This document shows positions 47,715 through 56,586 of a stretch of DNA of 64,000 bases, piece after piece. Both the position numbers and the translations under genes were made by a program. The stretch is from Glycocaulis sp. (GTDB taxonomy: Bacteria; Pseudomonadota; Alphaproteobacteria; Caulobacterales; Maricaulaceae), in assembly GCA_022565665.1 (NCBI GenBank), contig JAIUMI010000007.1, positions 1-64,000 of the forward strand. Reading direction: 5' to 3'. The notes below the pieces were generated by a model. It was given only the letters and a program-made list of their open reading frames with translations. It ran no database searches and was not told the origin of the DNA. Each line of letters opens with the position of its first letter. Position 1 is the first letter of the stretch.

Positions 47715-47745
47715 GATTGCAATCGTTTTGTTGTATATGTATAAC
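47715..47745. promoter_or_regulatory. Candidate operators of the XRE regulator
   Basis: Perfect palindrome GATTGCAATC (47715-47724) and near-palindrome GTTGTATATGTATAAC (47730-47745, 6 of 8 paired bases), about 70-100 bases upstream of the regulator start in an AT-rich stretch, where its promoter should be. Confidence 0.45.
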
Positions 47746-47776
47746 ATTTAATCAGCGGGCGGCGGAGGATCGTCTG

Positions 47777-48073
47777 TCAGACGTCGAAATTATCATCCTC
47801 GCTGCGGCGTCCTCCGCTCCGGCCTTTGCCAAAGCCCAGCCCGGTCATGTAGCTGTCGCCGTGCCCGCCTTCGGGGTGCCGGGGATGAAACTCGGCGCCC
47901 ATCATCCAGCGAAAAGCGATAAGCGCCGCGGCAAAGGCAGCCAGGCCCAACCCGGCCAATGCCATCCAGCCGGCCGTTGAATCCGGGCGGATATGGAAGA
48001 TGATCAGGAGCGCGGCCAGAAGGCCCATACCCGACAGCGTTCCGGCACCCAGTGCCTTGAAAAAGCGCATCAT
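47777..48073 (-). CDS. Small two-helix membrane protein
   Basis: 98 residues from ATG 48073 (GGAGG upstream). Two hydrophobic helices (about 8-26 and 34-55) are followed by a hydrophilic Gly/His/Arg-rich tail ending SEDDNFDV. It starts 34 bases after the stop of the ABC ATPase gene and is probably co-transcribed with it. It is too small to be the missing ABC-2 permease. No family recognised. Confidence 0.6.
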   Translation of the reverse strand: MMRFFKALGAGTLSGMGLLAALLIIFHIRPDSTAGWMALAGLGLAAFAAALIAFRWMMGAEFHPRHPEGGHGDSYMTGLGFGKGRSGGRRSEDDNFDV

Positions 48074-48107
48074 CGCGTCTTTTCCTCCGTGTCTGCGGTG
48101 TGGCAGG

Positions 48108-49091
48108 TCAACTGGCGATTCCAGTCTCCCGCCGCTGGCCATTCTGCCCGGCATTATAGGTCAGGGCCAGAAAAACGTCCTCAAGGTCCGGTTCCTCGGT
48201 TCTCAGATCCCGGATTTTCTCACCTGTCGTGTTGAAGCGTTCGATAAGATCGCCCACCGAGGCAGTGCCGGACTTGTAGGTGATGGCGAGCGCGCCATCG
48301 CGCAGTTCGGCGTCCACATCCTCGAACCCTGCGGGCACGGCCTGCAGGCGGTTTTCAGCCTCGATGATCAGTGTCTTGCGGTCCAGACGGCGCAGCAGGC
48401 GGTGCTTGGGCTCGCTCGCCACGACCCGGCCTTCATCGATGATGGCGATCTCGTCGCACAGCTCCTGGGCTTCCTCGAGGTAATGCGTGGTGAGGACGAT
48501 GGTCACGCCCTGCTGGTTGAGCTTCACCACATATTCCCAGAGCTGGCGGCGCAGCTCGATATCAACGCCGGCGGTGGGCTCATCCAGCACCAGGACCGGC
48601 GGATTGTGGACAAGAGCCTTCGCGATCAGCAGGCGCCGCTTCATGCCGCCGGAGAGCTGGCGCACATAGGCATCGCGCTTGTCGGCCAGCCCCATCACCT
48701 CCAGGAGTTCGTCAGAGCGCCGCTCGGCCTTGGGCACGCCGTAAAAGCCTGCCATCAGTTCGAGCGTCTCAAAGGGCGTGAAGAACACGTCCATGTTGAT
48801 TTCCTGGGGCACCACGCCAATGGCCGCGCGCGCGCCGCGCGGATTGGCGTCAATATCAATGCCCCAGATACTGGCCTTGCCGCCCGTCTTGCGGGTGAGG
48901 CCCGCCAGGATGTTGATGAAGGTGGACTTGCCTGCGCCATTGGGGCCCAGCAGCCCGAAAATCGTGCCGCGCGGCACGGTCAGATCAATGCCCTTGAGGG
49001 CCTGTTTGGGCGCGCGCTTCTTCGACCCGCCATAGGTCTTCTCAAGGCCGGTGGCGGCAATCGCATGTTCGGGCAGGGCAGAGGATGTCAT
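48108..49091 (-). CDS. ABC-2 type transporter ATP-binding protein
   Basis: 327 residues from ATG 49091 (MTSSALPEH). Walker A is GLLGPNGAGKST near 46, Q-loop GVVPQEINMD, signature RQLSGGMKRRLLIAKAL near 145, Walker B VLVLDEP, then LTTHYLEEAQELCD. This is the DrrA/NodI/YadG-type subfamily that works with a separate ABC-2 permease, yet no permease gene adjoins it in the window; only the small membrane protein follows. The exported substrate is unknown. Confidence 0.85.
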   Translation of the reverse strand: MTSSALPEHAIAATGLEKTYGGSKKRAPKQALKGIDLTVPRGTIFGLLGPNGAGKSTFINILAGLTRKTGGKASIWGIDIDANPRGARAAIGVVPQEINMDVFFTPFETLELMAGFYGVPKAERRSDELLEVMGLADKRDAYVRQLSGGMKRRLLIAKALVHNPPVLVLDEPTAGVDIELRRQLWEYVVKLNQQGVTIVLTTHYLEEAQELCDEIAIIDEGRVVASEPKHRLLRRLDRKTLIIEAENRLQAVPAGFEDVDAELRDGALAITYKSGTASVGDLIERFNTTGEKIRDLRTEEPDLEDVFLALTYNAGQNGQRRETGIAS

Positions 49092-49257
49092 CGCGCGCCT
49101 TTTATGGCTTGAAGGTGGCCGCGCTGCGCGCCGCATTGACGGGCCGCGCGGTCAAAACTAAAGCATGGGATCAAGGTAAGGGGGCTTGGCGTCTGCGTCC
49201 ATGGCCGCGCCCCGGTGCCTTGCATGCCCGGTCACTGCCGTCGAAGGATCTGCACTC

Positions 49258-49494
49258 ATGGCCCGCGCCCGCGAGAAAGCTGCCAAGTCAAAGACCGCCG
49301 CGCCCAAGGCGCCGGTGGCCGCCTTTGCGCCGCCCGAGGTGATCGAGGTCACATCCAAGCGCGTCATGTGTGATGGCGGCGGCGGTGCGCTCGGCCATCC
49401 GCGCGTCTGGTATGATATGGGTGATGAGGACTTCGTGGAGTGCCTCTATTGCGACCGGCGTTTCGTGCTGAAACCCGGTTCGGACGGACACTAG
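49258..49494 (+). CDS. CHCC-type zinc-finger domain protein
   Basis: 78 residues from ATG 49258 (AAGGATC upstream). A basic Lys/Ala-rich N-terminus precedes the zinc-finger: VMCDGGGGALGHPRVWYDMG, then VECLYCDRRFVL, giving ligands Cys, His, Cys, Cys. This is the alphaproteobacterial relative of mitochondrial complex I subunit NDUFS6. A role in complex I assembly is inferred from that homology; here it stands alone between an ABC ATPase and a transporter. Confidence 0.85.
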   Translation: MARAREKAAKSKTAAPKAPVAAFAPPEVIEVTSKRVMCDGGGGALGHPRVWYDMGDEDFVECLYCDRRFVLKPGSDGH

Positions 49495-49597
49495 TTCTCC
49501 GTTCACACCCGCCCTGTTGCCCTGACAATACCAAACCGGCTTAACTGCGCTCTCACAAGCGCCCGCAAGCGGCGCAGAGGTTTGCGGGAGGAATAGT

Positions 49598-51115
49598 ATG
49601 GCGAAGGGCTGGACCGCCCGGCGGATAGGTCTTGTCACCGGGATCACGCTGGCGGTCATCGTTCAGCTCATCCCCGTGCCCGAAGGCGTCTCGCGCGAAG
49701 CCTGGCTGTGCCTGTCGCTTGCCTTGATGATGGCCAGCTGGTGGGCCACCGAGGCCATTCCCATAGCTGCCACGGCCCTGATCCCGGTTGCGCTCTTTCC
49801 CTTTCTCGGCATTGTCAGTGTGCGCGAGGCGGCGGTGCCTTACGCCGACCCTATCGTGCTCCTGCTGCTCGGCGGGTTCATCATCGCGCTGGGGATAGAG
49901 AAGTGGAATCTCCATGCGCGCATCGCGCTCAATGTCGTGGCGTGGTTTGGCTCGCGCCCCTCGCTCATGCTGCTTGGTTTCATGATCGCGTCGGGCGTGC
50001 TGTCCATGTGGATCTCCAATACGGCAACCACGCTGATGATGATCCCCATCGCGCTGAAAGTGGCCGAGGCCGTGCAGAAGGAAGGCGTCGATTCCAAAAT
50101 GTTCGCGCCTGCGCTGGCGCTGGCAATCGCCTATTCGGCCTCGATTGGCGGGCTCGCCACACCCGTCGGCACGCCCTCCAACCTTATCGCCATGGGCTAT
50201 CTGCAGCGCACCACGGAACGCGTCATCAGTTTTCCCGAATGGATGATGGTCGGTCTGCCTGCAGCTGCGCTCATCATCCCGGCCGCCTGGATCATCCTTA
50301 CCCGCTTTGCCTTCAAGGTGCCCTCTCGCGCCGGCAGCGGGGAAGGCCATGCGCTCATTCTGGAAGAACGCGCGGCGCTGGGGCGGATGACGACGCCGGA
50401 AACGCGCGTGGCGCTGGCATTCGGCACTGTGGCGCTGTTGTGGATGGGCCGGGAATTGCCGGGCGCCCTGATCGGTATGCCAGACATCAGTTTTGGCTGG
50501 AATCCGCTTCTGGCGTGGCTGGCCGCGGCCATGGCCCTGCCTGTGACGCCCGCCTTGTCGGACATGCAGATCGCGATGGCCGGTGCGCTGGCCATGTTCC
50601 TGATCCCGGCCGGAGGAAAGGGCAATGGCGGCAAGGCGCTGATGGACTGGGAGACTACCCAGCGCCTGCCCTGGGGCGTGCTGATCCTGTTCGGGGGAGG
50701 GTTGTCACTGGCCTACGCAATGGACGCAACGGGGCTGTCAGGCTGGATCGGCTCTCACCTTGCCATTGTGGCGGCTCTGCCATTGCCCATTGTGGTGCTG
50801 ATCCTCGCCTTCATGGTTGTATTCCTGACGGAGCTGACATCCAACGTCGCCACGACCACCGCCTTCCTGCCCGTGCTGGGCGGGGTGGCAGCAGCGGCGA
50901 ATGTGCCGCCAGAACATCTCATCCTGCCGGTGGCGCTGGCGGCGAGCTGTTCCTTCATGCTGCCGGTAGCGACCGCGCCCAATGCCGTGGTCTATGCCAG
51001 CGGGGCGGTCACGATGGGGCAGATGATCAAGGCGGGCTTCCGGATCAATATCGTGGCCGCGCCGCTGATCGCCATGCTGGCAAGCTTCCTGGCCCCTCTG
51101 GTCTTTCCTGCCTGA
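49598..51115 (+). CDS. DASS/SLC13-family anion:sodium symporter
   Basis: 505 residues and about 12 hydrophobic helices. Two SNT-type substrate/sodium motifs are visible in inverted repeats: WISNTATTLMMIPIAL near 130 and TSNVATTTAFLPV near 410, plus the signature SIGGLATPVGTPSNLI near 180. The family imports dicarboxylates, tricarboxylates or sulfate with sodium; substrate not readable. Its stop is directly next to the stop of the convergent regulator gene. Confidence 0.85.
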   Translation: MAKGWTARRIGLVTGITLAVIVQLIPVPEGVSREAWLCLSLALMMASWWATEAIPIAATALIPVALFPFLGIVSVREAAVPYADPIVLLLLGGFIIALGIEKWNLHARIALNVVAWFGSRPSLMLLGFMIASGVLSMWISNTATTLMMIPIALKVAEAVQKEGVDSKMFAPALALAIAYSASIGGLATPVGTPSNLIAMGYLQRTTERVISFPEWMMVGLPAAALIIPAAWIILTRFAFKVPSRAGSGEGHALILEERAALGRMTTPETRVALAFGTVALLWMGRELPGALIGMPDISFGWNPLLAWLAAAMALPVTPALSDMQIAMAGALAMFLIPAGGKGNGGKALMDWETTQRLPWGVLILFGGGLSLAYAMDATGLSGWIGSHLAIVAALPLPIVVLILAFMVVFLTELTSNVATTTAFLPVLGGVAAAANVPPEHLILPVALAASCSFMLPVATAPNAVVYASGAVTMGQMIKAGFRINIVAAPLIAMLASFLAPLVFPA

Positions 51116-51412
51116 TCACTCGCCGACCAGCTTTTTCAGGTCATCGAGATAGGCGATCCAGGCCTTGCGACCCAGCGCGGTGAGGCTGGCATCGGTGCGC
51201 GGGCGCCGGTCGACGAACCGCTTGGTGATGGCGACATAGCCGGTATCTTCCAGCTTGCGCAGATGGGTGGACAGATTGCCGTCGGTTGCCCCGGTCCGCT
51301 CCTTCAGCTCGGCAAAGCTCGCGCTCTCCACGCCGGCCAGATACGCTATCAGCCCGAGCCGCATCCGCCCGTGGATGACATCATCGAGATCGGAGGAATT
51401 GAAGTCCGCCAT
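51116..51412 (-). CDS. Winged-helix transcriptional regulator
   Basis: 98 residues with a single winged-helix domain: RMRLGLIAYLAGVESASFAE, recognition helix region TGATDGNLSTHLRKLEDTGY, and wing VAITKRFVDRRPRTDASLT, followed by a C-terminal helix. It is of the type often found next to small membrane proteins whose expression it controls. It begins 4 bases after the stop of the membrane gene, so the two form one unit. The likely operator is the palindrome at 52098-52114. Confidence 0.8.
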   Translation of the reverse strand: MADFNSSDLDDVIHGRMRLGLIAYLAGVESASFAELKERTGATDGNLSTHLRKLEDTGYVAITKRFVDRRPRTDASLTALGRKAWIAYLDDLKKLVGE

Positions 51413-51416
51413 TGAT

Positions 51417-52043
51417 CTAGACCAGCTCGCGGGGCTCTCGGGCCATCAGGAAGAAGCCGGGGACGAAGGTTCCAAGCAGCATGGCACCCGCCGCCACCAG
51501 ATAGACCCAGTGCGTCATCACCAGCACTGCACAGGCAAGGCACGCTATCAGGGTAATGAATGCCGGTACCAGCAGGGTCTTCTGGCGGGAGAGCAGCGCA
51601 TCGATCGTCCAGCCCGTCCCGTAGACGAGCAGCGCAACGGGAAGCATGGTGTTGATGAATACCGCGTCCACAATACCTGCCAGCATGCCCACAGTCAGAC
51701 CGGCATAGTAGAACAGTATTCCCCCGCCCAGTACCGGCCACATCACGCTCTGCACCCGGTTACCCATGGAACCGGCGCCGGGCTTGTTCCGGATCGTGCG
51801 GCCGAGAATCGCGCTGCCCAGTGAGCCTGTCACGATATAGCCCAGCCAGAGCGGCCAGAGCGCGCTGGCTCCAAGGGCCAGAACACCTGTGATGACAAGC
51901 CAGTGCACTATCAGGACCGTGCCTGTCAGTCCGCCCCACAGGATCATGAAGCGCCCGCCAAGCAGCGGCGCTGCGGCTCCCGCTTCGGCCATTTCGCGCA
52001 AATATGCGATGTCCGATGCCGCAGATCGCGATCTGGTATTCAT
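51417..52043 (-). CDS. Membrane protein paired with winged-helix regulator
   Basis: 208 residues from ATG 52043 (MNTRSRSAASDIAYLREMAE). Six hydrophobic helices (about 30-50, 57-78, 100-122, 124-145, 157-173, 176-198) follow a soluble N-terminal segment with AYLREMAEAGAAAPLLGGRF. It is transcribed ahead of the regulator gene 51116-51412. No transporter motif or known family recognised. Confidence 0.65.
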   Translation of the reverse strand: MNTRSRSAASDIAYLREMAEAGAAAPLLGGRFMILWGGLTGTVLIVHWLVITGVLALGASALWPLWLGYIVTGSLGSAILGRTIRNKPGAGSMGNRVQSVMWPVLGGGILFYYAGLTVGMLAGIVDAVFINTMLPVALLVYGTGWTIDALLSRQKTLLVPAFITLIACLACAVLVMTHWVYLVAAGAMLLGTFVPGFFLMAREPRELV

Positions 52044-52097
52044 GTCAGGCCTCCCATGGCTCGTTGAGATCCTATCACTGATGACACAAAACAAATC

Positions 52098-52114
52098 ACT
52101 TTGCAATACAAAGT
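52098..52114. promoter_or_regulatory. Inverted repeat upstream of the membrane/regulator pair
   Basis: ACTTTG (52098-52103) and CAAAGT (52109-52114) with a 5-base spacer, in an AT-rich patch 55 bases upstream of ATG 52043. It is a candidate operator for the winged-helix regulator. The rest of the 241-base gap to xerC shows nothing recognisable. Confidence 0.45.
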
Positions 52115-52284
52115 TTCGAAGCAGGCAGCCAGACTTTTCAAGGAGATGGGCAGTGACTGGTATGCCCGATCCAGAGGGTGGGCTGCCAAAGACGGAGAGT
52201 GCGGCGTGAAATGTACGTGGGCCGGCCGCGATTTATGCACGGCAGGATACCGGCGTGTGTTCGACGCTCTTGCCTTCCGGTCTA

Positions 52285-53229
52285 CTAGCCTCCTGTCCGC
52301 ACAGCCCGCCTCGCCCGTGGATGGGTAGCGGCGTGCAGGGAGAGAAGCCGGGCAGTGTCCACCTCGGCATAGATCTGCGTGGTCGAAAGCGATGCGTGAC
52401 CCAGCAGTTCCTGTATCGCGCGCAAATCCCCGCCATGGGCGAGCAGGTGCGTGGCGAAGGCGTGGCGCAGGGCATGGGGCGTAGCGCTTGAGGGCAGGCC
52501 GAGCGCCCCGCGCAAGGCCTCTACCGCTCTTTGCACTTCGCGGGCATTGAGCGCCCCGCCGCGTACGCCCCTGAAGAGCGGTCCATCAGCTTCCAGCGGG
52601 AAGGGGCAGGCTTGAGTATAGGCCTCGACCGCCACGCGCACGGGTTTAAGCACCGGGACCAGCCGGGTTCGCCCGCCCTTGCCGGTAACGCGCAAGGCAT
52701 CGGGCAAGGGGTGGTCGCGGCCCTTGAGCGACAGGGCTTCGGAGATACGCAGGCCCGCCCCGTAGAGCAGGGCCAGTACCGCCGCATTGCGCGCGCCGAC
52801 CCATGGCTCGCCCTGACGCGTTTGCGCCGTTGCAAGCATGGATTTGGCGGCCTGTTCGCTGACCGGGCGGGGCAGGCGGCGGGGGGCTTTTGGGGCCTCG
52901 ACCAGACCCAGCGCCGGATTATCGAGCCCCGCCCTGGTGCGGCCCCAGGCATAGAAGCTGTTCACGGCCGACAAGGCGCGCTGCAGTGTGCGCGGGCCAG
53001 CGCCCTCGCGCCGCCGGTCGGCCAGCCAGGCGCGCCAGTCGGTTGCGGTAAGGCGGTTGAGATCAGCGTTCGAAGGCGCACGGCCAAGATGGCGGCTCAG
53101 AAAGCCCAGCCAGCCTGTCAGGTCGCTGCCATAGGCTTTGATTGTATGCGGGCTATAACGCCGCTCCCCCTCCAGATGGGCGAGGAAGCGCGCTGCAAGC
53201 GCGTGGGGGCTCTCCTGCCCGTCAGCCAT
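52285..53229 (-). CDS. xerC: Tyrosine recombinase XerC
   Basis: Resolves chromosome dimers at dif together with XerD and FtsK. 314 residues: SAM-like N-terminal core-binding domain (about 8-95, ERRYSPHTIKAYGSDL) and catalytic domain with Arg in GAGLRISEAL, Lys in VTGKGGRTRLVP, His-x-x-Arg in HALRHAFATHLL, His in LGHASLSTTQIY and its nucleophile Tyr. It overlaps the DUF484 gene by 8 bases; that order (DUF484 then xerC) is the normal one and supports xerC over a mobile integrase. Confidence 0.88.
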   Translation of the reverse strand: MADGQESPHALAARFLAHLEGERRYSPHTIKAYGSDLTGWLGFLSRHLGRAPSNADLNRLTATDWRAWLADRRREGAGPRTLQRALSAVNSFYAWGRTRAGLDNPALGLVEAPKAPRRLPRPVSEQAAKSMLATAQTRQGEPWVGARNAAVLALLYGAGLRISEALSLKGRDHPLPDALRVTGKGGRTRLVPVLKPVRVAVEAYTQACPFPLEADGPLFRGVRGGALNAREVQRAVEALRGALGLPSSATPHALRHAFATHLLAHGGDLRAIQELLGHASLSTTQIYAEVDTARLLSLHAATHPRARRAVRTGG

Positions 53230-53923
53230 TATCCAACAGGATGCTCAGCCGTTTTTCGACGGCGCGGGCGAGGAAGTGGACTAGATCGGCCGCATCGCCG
53301 CAGCGGAAGGTATGCTCGTCGCGTGCGCCAAGACAGATCAGGCCGGCAAACCCCTTGCCCTCCAGCGCGATCACGGCTTCAGACGCGATGCGTGCGGCCT
53401 GCGGGCCGTAAAGCGCAGGCGCAAAGCGCGGATCAGGCGCGCCCATGCGGTCGGAGGCTTCGCCCAGTAAAGCGGCTTTCAGGCCCGGTGCGGCGGGCAG
53501 GATCGCCATGGGGCGCGGCAGGGGCGTCTGGCCTTCAAGGCAGACGCGCACGGCCTCCACGCCCAGCGCGCTGGCGACAGGACCTGCCAGTTCACGGTCG
53601 AGGGCAGCCAGCGTCGGTGTGTCGATGATTTTCAGCACAGCCGAATGTGCGCGCGCCTGCGCGGCGAGATTATTGCGGGCAATGGTGATGAGCGTGTCAT
53701 TGGCCGCTTTCAGGCGGCGAATTTCGCGTTGCAGCCCTTCGCGGGCTTTCGCGCCGATATCGCTCATGCCTTCTGGACTACCCAGCAGCGCGTTCATCAG
53801 GGCCGGGTCGCCCAGAATGATGGCCGGGTCTTCGATCGCCGCCTCGCGCCAATCCGGTGCGGCGATTGTCTCTTCCTGACGCTTTGCCGATTGCGCACGC
53901 ATACGTTTGCCAAGCCCGATCAT
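53222..53923 (-). CDS. DUF484 family protein
   Basis: 233 residues. A short N-terminal segment with EDPAIILGDPALMNALLG is followed by a coiled coil (about 65-90, GLQREIRRLKAANDTLI) and a GAF-like domain ending GLICLGARDEHTFRCGDAADLVHFLARAVEKRL. All are typical of DUF484. The family is usually encoded just before xerC, as here (8-base overlap). Its function is not established. Confidence 0.8.
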   Translation of the reverse strand: MIGLGKRMRAQSAKRQEETIAAPDWREAAIEDPAIILGDPALMNALLGSPEGMSDIGAKAREGLQREIRRLKAANDTLITIARNNLAAQARAHSAVLKIIDTPTLAALDRELAGPVASALGVEAVRVCLEGQTPLPRPMAILPAAPGLKAALLGEASDRMGAPDPRFAPALYGPQAARIASEAVIALEGKGFAGLICLGARDEHTFRCGDAADLVHFLARAVEKRLSILLDNG

Positions 53924-54064
53924 GGGGTCCCCTCATCCTTTGTCACCCGCGCCTGCCTTTCTTCATGTGAAGGCATGGCGTCTGACACCGCTTATGGCAT
54001 GGCGCCTCTTCCGTTTCGGTTAACCGGCCTGTATCGCGCCCCCCCAATCGATAGAGTGCGGGCC

Positions 54065-56266
54065 ATGAGCGCGAATCGCGAACTCTTCACTGACGGGCCA
54101 GCCGGGCACATCGCCACGGTGCTGCTGCCCATGCCGCTTCCCGAAGCGTTTGACTACGCCGTGCCGGAAGGCTTGACACTGGCCGAGGGCGATCATGTCG
54201 TGGTGCCGCTCGGCAAGCGGCTGGTCAATGGCGTGGTGTGGGGGTTACGCGACGGGGCGGGCGGCAACCGCCCGCTCAAGCCCGTCGCCGAGCGTCTGGA
54301 TGCGCCGCCCTTGAGCGCGGCCACCCGCCAGTTCGTCGACTGGACGACACGCTATCTCGCTGAGCTTCCCGGCAATGTGCTGCGCTCGGTTCTACGCAGT
54401 CAGGGCGCGCTCCAGCCCTCTCCGGTAGAGGTGGTCTACCGCGCGTCAGGAACGCCGCCAGAGAGGCTTACAGCGGCCCGTGCGCGCGTTCTGGAAGTGG
54501 CTGCTGGCGAACCCCTCACCGCGGCAGAACTCGCCCGCAGGGCGGGGGTGTCAGCCGGCGTGGTGAAGGGGCTTGCCGATGCTGGCGCGCTGCTGGCCGA
54601 GGAACGCGCGGTCGATCCGCCCTTTGACGCGCCCGACCCCTATCGCGATGGCCTTGCGCTCAATGACGGGCAGGAGGCGGCCTCCGCCCAGCTGCGCCGC
54701 CTGATCGCGGCAGGCGGGTTTCAGGCCGCCCTGCTTGATGGTGTGACCGGCTCCGGCAAGACGGAAGTATATTTCGAGGCCATCGCCGAACTTCTTCGCC
54801 GCGAACCGGATGCGCAGGTGCTGGTGCTGCTGCCGGAGATCGCGCTGACACAGGCGGTCACGGCCCGCTTTGAAGCGCGCTTTGGGGCCGAGCCTGCCCT
54901 GTGGCACTCTGCGCTTGGCGGTACCGGCAGACGGCGGGCCTGGCGGGAGATCGCAGCCGGACGGGCGCGGATCGTTGCGGGCGCTCGCTCGGCCATCTTC
55001 ATGCCGTTTCGCAATTTGCGCCTGATCATCGTCGATGAGGAGCATGACCCGACCTACAAGCAGGATGACGGCCTGACCTATCAGGCGCGCGATCTGGCCG
55101 TCGCGCGCGGCAAGCTGGAAGGCGCGTGCGTCATCCTTGCCAGCGCCACCCCGAGCCTTGAAAGCCTCGTCAATGCGCGTGCCGGGCGCTACGTCCATAT
55201 CCGGCTGGAGGCCCGCGCCGGGACGGCCATGCTGCCCGTAATCGAGACGCTGGACCTGCGCGAGTTTCCGCCCGAGCCCGGCCACTGGCTCTCCGAGCCG
55301 CTGGTGCGCGAAATGGCCGAAACGCTAGTCCGGGGTGAGCAGGTATTGCTCTACCTCAACCGGCGCGGCTATGCCCCGCTGGTGCTGTGCCGGGCCTGTG
55401 GCCACAAGATGAAAAGCCCCGACACCGACCGCTGGCTGGTCGAGCACCGCTATACCGGCCGCCTCATCTGCCACACGACCGGGTTTTCCATGCCCAAGCC
55501 ACGCGCCTGCCCGGAGTGCGGGACGGTTGATTCGCTCACCAGCGTCGGCCCCGGCGTGGAGCGCGTGGCCGAGGAGGCGGCGCTTCGCTTTCCGGATGCC
55601 GTGGTGGAGGTCTTCTCTTCCGACACCGCGATGGGGGCGGAAGGGGTGCGTGAGCTGGTGGCGCGCATGGAGCGCGGCGAGATCGATATTCTGGTCGGCA
55701 CCCAGATCGCGGCAAAGGGTCACAACTTTCCCAATCTGACGCTGGTTGGTGTGGTGGACGCCGATATCGGCCTTTCGGGCGGTGATCTGCGCGCCGGCGA
55801 GCGCACCTACCAGACCCTCGTTCAGGCCGCAGGCCGGGCCGGGCGCGCGGACCGGCCGGGCAAGGCGATATTGCAGACCCATGATCCCGACCATGAAGCC
55901 ATCGCCGCTCTGGTGGCGGGCGACCGGGAGGCTTTCCTGTCGCTGGAAACCCTGATGCGCGAACAACTCGGCCTGCCGCCCTTCGGGCGCATGGCGGCGC
56001 TGATCCTCTCCGGCATGGATGAGGGCTTGCTGGTCACAACAGCGAAGGCGGCTGCGGCTGCGGCGCCCTTGAGCGACGATGTGAAACTCTTCGGCCCGGC
56101 CGAACCGCCTCTGGCCGTCGTGCGTGGCCGTCACCGGCGGCGCTTCCTCGTGCAGGCGGGCCGCAATGTCGATGTGTCCGCCTTCATGGCGACCTGGATG
56201 GCGCGCTTCAGATTGCCCTCCTCGATCCGCGCGCGGGTGGATATCGAGCCGTACTCGTTTCTGTGA
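54065..56266 (+). CDS. priA: Primosomal protein N' (PriA helicase) with degenerate second zinc site
   Basis: Restarts collapsed replication forks by loading the replisome. 733 residues from ATG 54065 (MSANREL); the frame runs open from 53645. N-terminal 3'-end-binding domain (about 15-110), Walker A GVTGSGKTEVYFE near 230, DEEH motif in VDEEHDPTYKQDDGLTY, helicase motifs GTQIAAKGHNFPN and QAAGRAGR. In the zinc region Cys442/445 and Cys482/485 are intact, but the middle pairs read SPDT (451-454) and CHTT (469-472). From the known E. coli/Klebsiella layout the outer pairs bind one zinc and the inner pairs the other, so the second site is probably lost. Confidence 0.88.
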   Translation: MSANRELFTDGPAGHIATVLLPMPLPEAFDYAVPEGLTLAEGDHVVVPLGKRLVNGVVWGLRDGAGGNRPLKPVAERLDAPPLSAATRQFVDWTTRYLAELPGNVLRSVLRSQGALQPSPVEVVYRASGTPPERLTAARARVLEVAAGEPLTAAELARRAGVSAGVVKGLADAGALLAEERAVDPPFDAPDPYRDGLALNDGQEAASAQLRRLIAAGGFQAALLDGVTGSGKTEVYFEAIAELLRREPDAQVLVLLPEIALTQAVTARFEARFGAEPALWHSALGGTGRRRAWREIAAGRARIVAGARSAIFMPFRNLRLIIVDEEHDPTYKQDDGLTYQARDLAVARGKLEGACVILASATPSLESLVNARAGRYVHIRLEARAGTAMLPVIETLDLREFPPEPGHWLSEPLVREMAETLVRGEQVLLYLNRRGYAPLVLCRACGHKMKSPDTDRWLVEHRYTGRLICHTTGFSMPKPRACPECGTVDSLTSVGPGVERVAEEAALRFPDAVVEVFSSDTAMGAEGVRELVARMERGEIDILVGTQIAAKGHNFPNLTLVGVVDADIGLSGGDLRAGERTYQTLVQAAGRAGRADRPGKAILQTHDPDHEAIAALVAGDREAFLSLETLMREQLGLPPFGRMAALILSGMDEGLLVTTAKAAAAAAPLSDDVKLFGPAEPPLAVVRGRHRRRFLVQAGRNVDVSAFMATWMARFRLPSSIRARVDIEPYSFL

Positions 56267-56285
56267 GGGGCCAAAGAAGCGACAC

Positions 56286-56319
56286 GATCTGACATTTTGT
56301 GTATCATTCATGTCAGATC
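56286..56319. promoter_or_regulatory. Operator of the parDE operon
   Basis: Perfect 10-base inverted repeat GATCTGACAT (56286-56295) and ATGTCAGATC (56310-56319) with a 14-base AT-rich spacer that contains TATCAT, a possible -10. It ends 12 bases before the antitoxin start. ParD-type antitoxins bind such repeats to repress their own promoter. Confidence 0.75.
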
Positions 56320-56331
56320 ATGGAGGCGAAC

Positions 56332-56586
56332 ATGCATATTTCCCTGACCGAGACGCTGGAAAAATGGGTCCGCGACAAGGTGGAAAGCGGGCTCTATTCC
56401 AATGCCAGCGAGGTGATCCGCGAGGCATTGCGCGAACGCATCCGCGCCGAACGCACCGAAGCGGAAGATATCGAAGCCCTGCGCGCCCAGATCGATATCG
56501 GCCTGCAACAGGCCGAACGCGGGGAGCTGCTTGACTGGACCATGGACGACATAAAGTCCCGCCTGCGCGAAGAGCGTAATGGCTAG
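56332..56586 (+). CDS. parD: ParD-family antitoxin
   Basis: 84 residues from ATG 56332 with GGAGG 5 bases upstream. N-terminal ribbon-helix-helix DNA-binding part (MHISLTETLEKWVRDKVESG, YSNASEVIREALRER) and a charged C-terminal tail that should wrap the toxin (LQQAERGELLDWTMDDIKSR). It overlaps parE by 8 bases. It neutralises ParE and represses the operon through the repeat at 56286-56319. Confidence 0.85.
   Translation: MHISLTETLEKWVRDKVESGLYSNASEVIREALRERIRAERTEAEDIEALRAQIDIGLQQAERGELLDWTMDDIKSRLREERNG

Noticed and set aside
46370-47980. 536-codon open frame spanning the antiporter end and two opposite-strand genes
   Set aside because: It crosses three well-supported genes in other frames; the translation is low complexity and His/Arg/Gly-rich.
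52101-52328. 75-codon ORF in the gap before xerC
   Set aside because: It starts inside the candidate operator region, runs into the xerC end, and has no ribosome-binding site or recognisable sequence.
52285-53229. Phage or island integrase
   Set aside because: Gene order after DUF484, length and motifs fit housekeeping xerC; no attachment repeats are seen.
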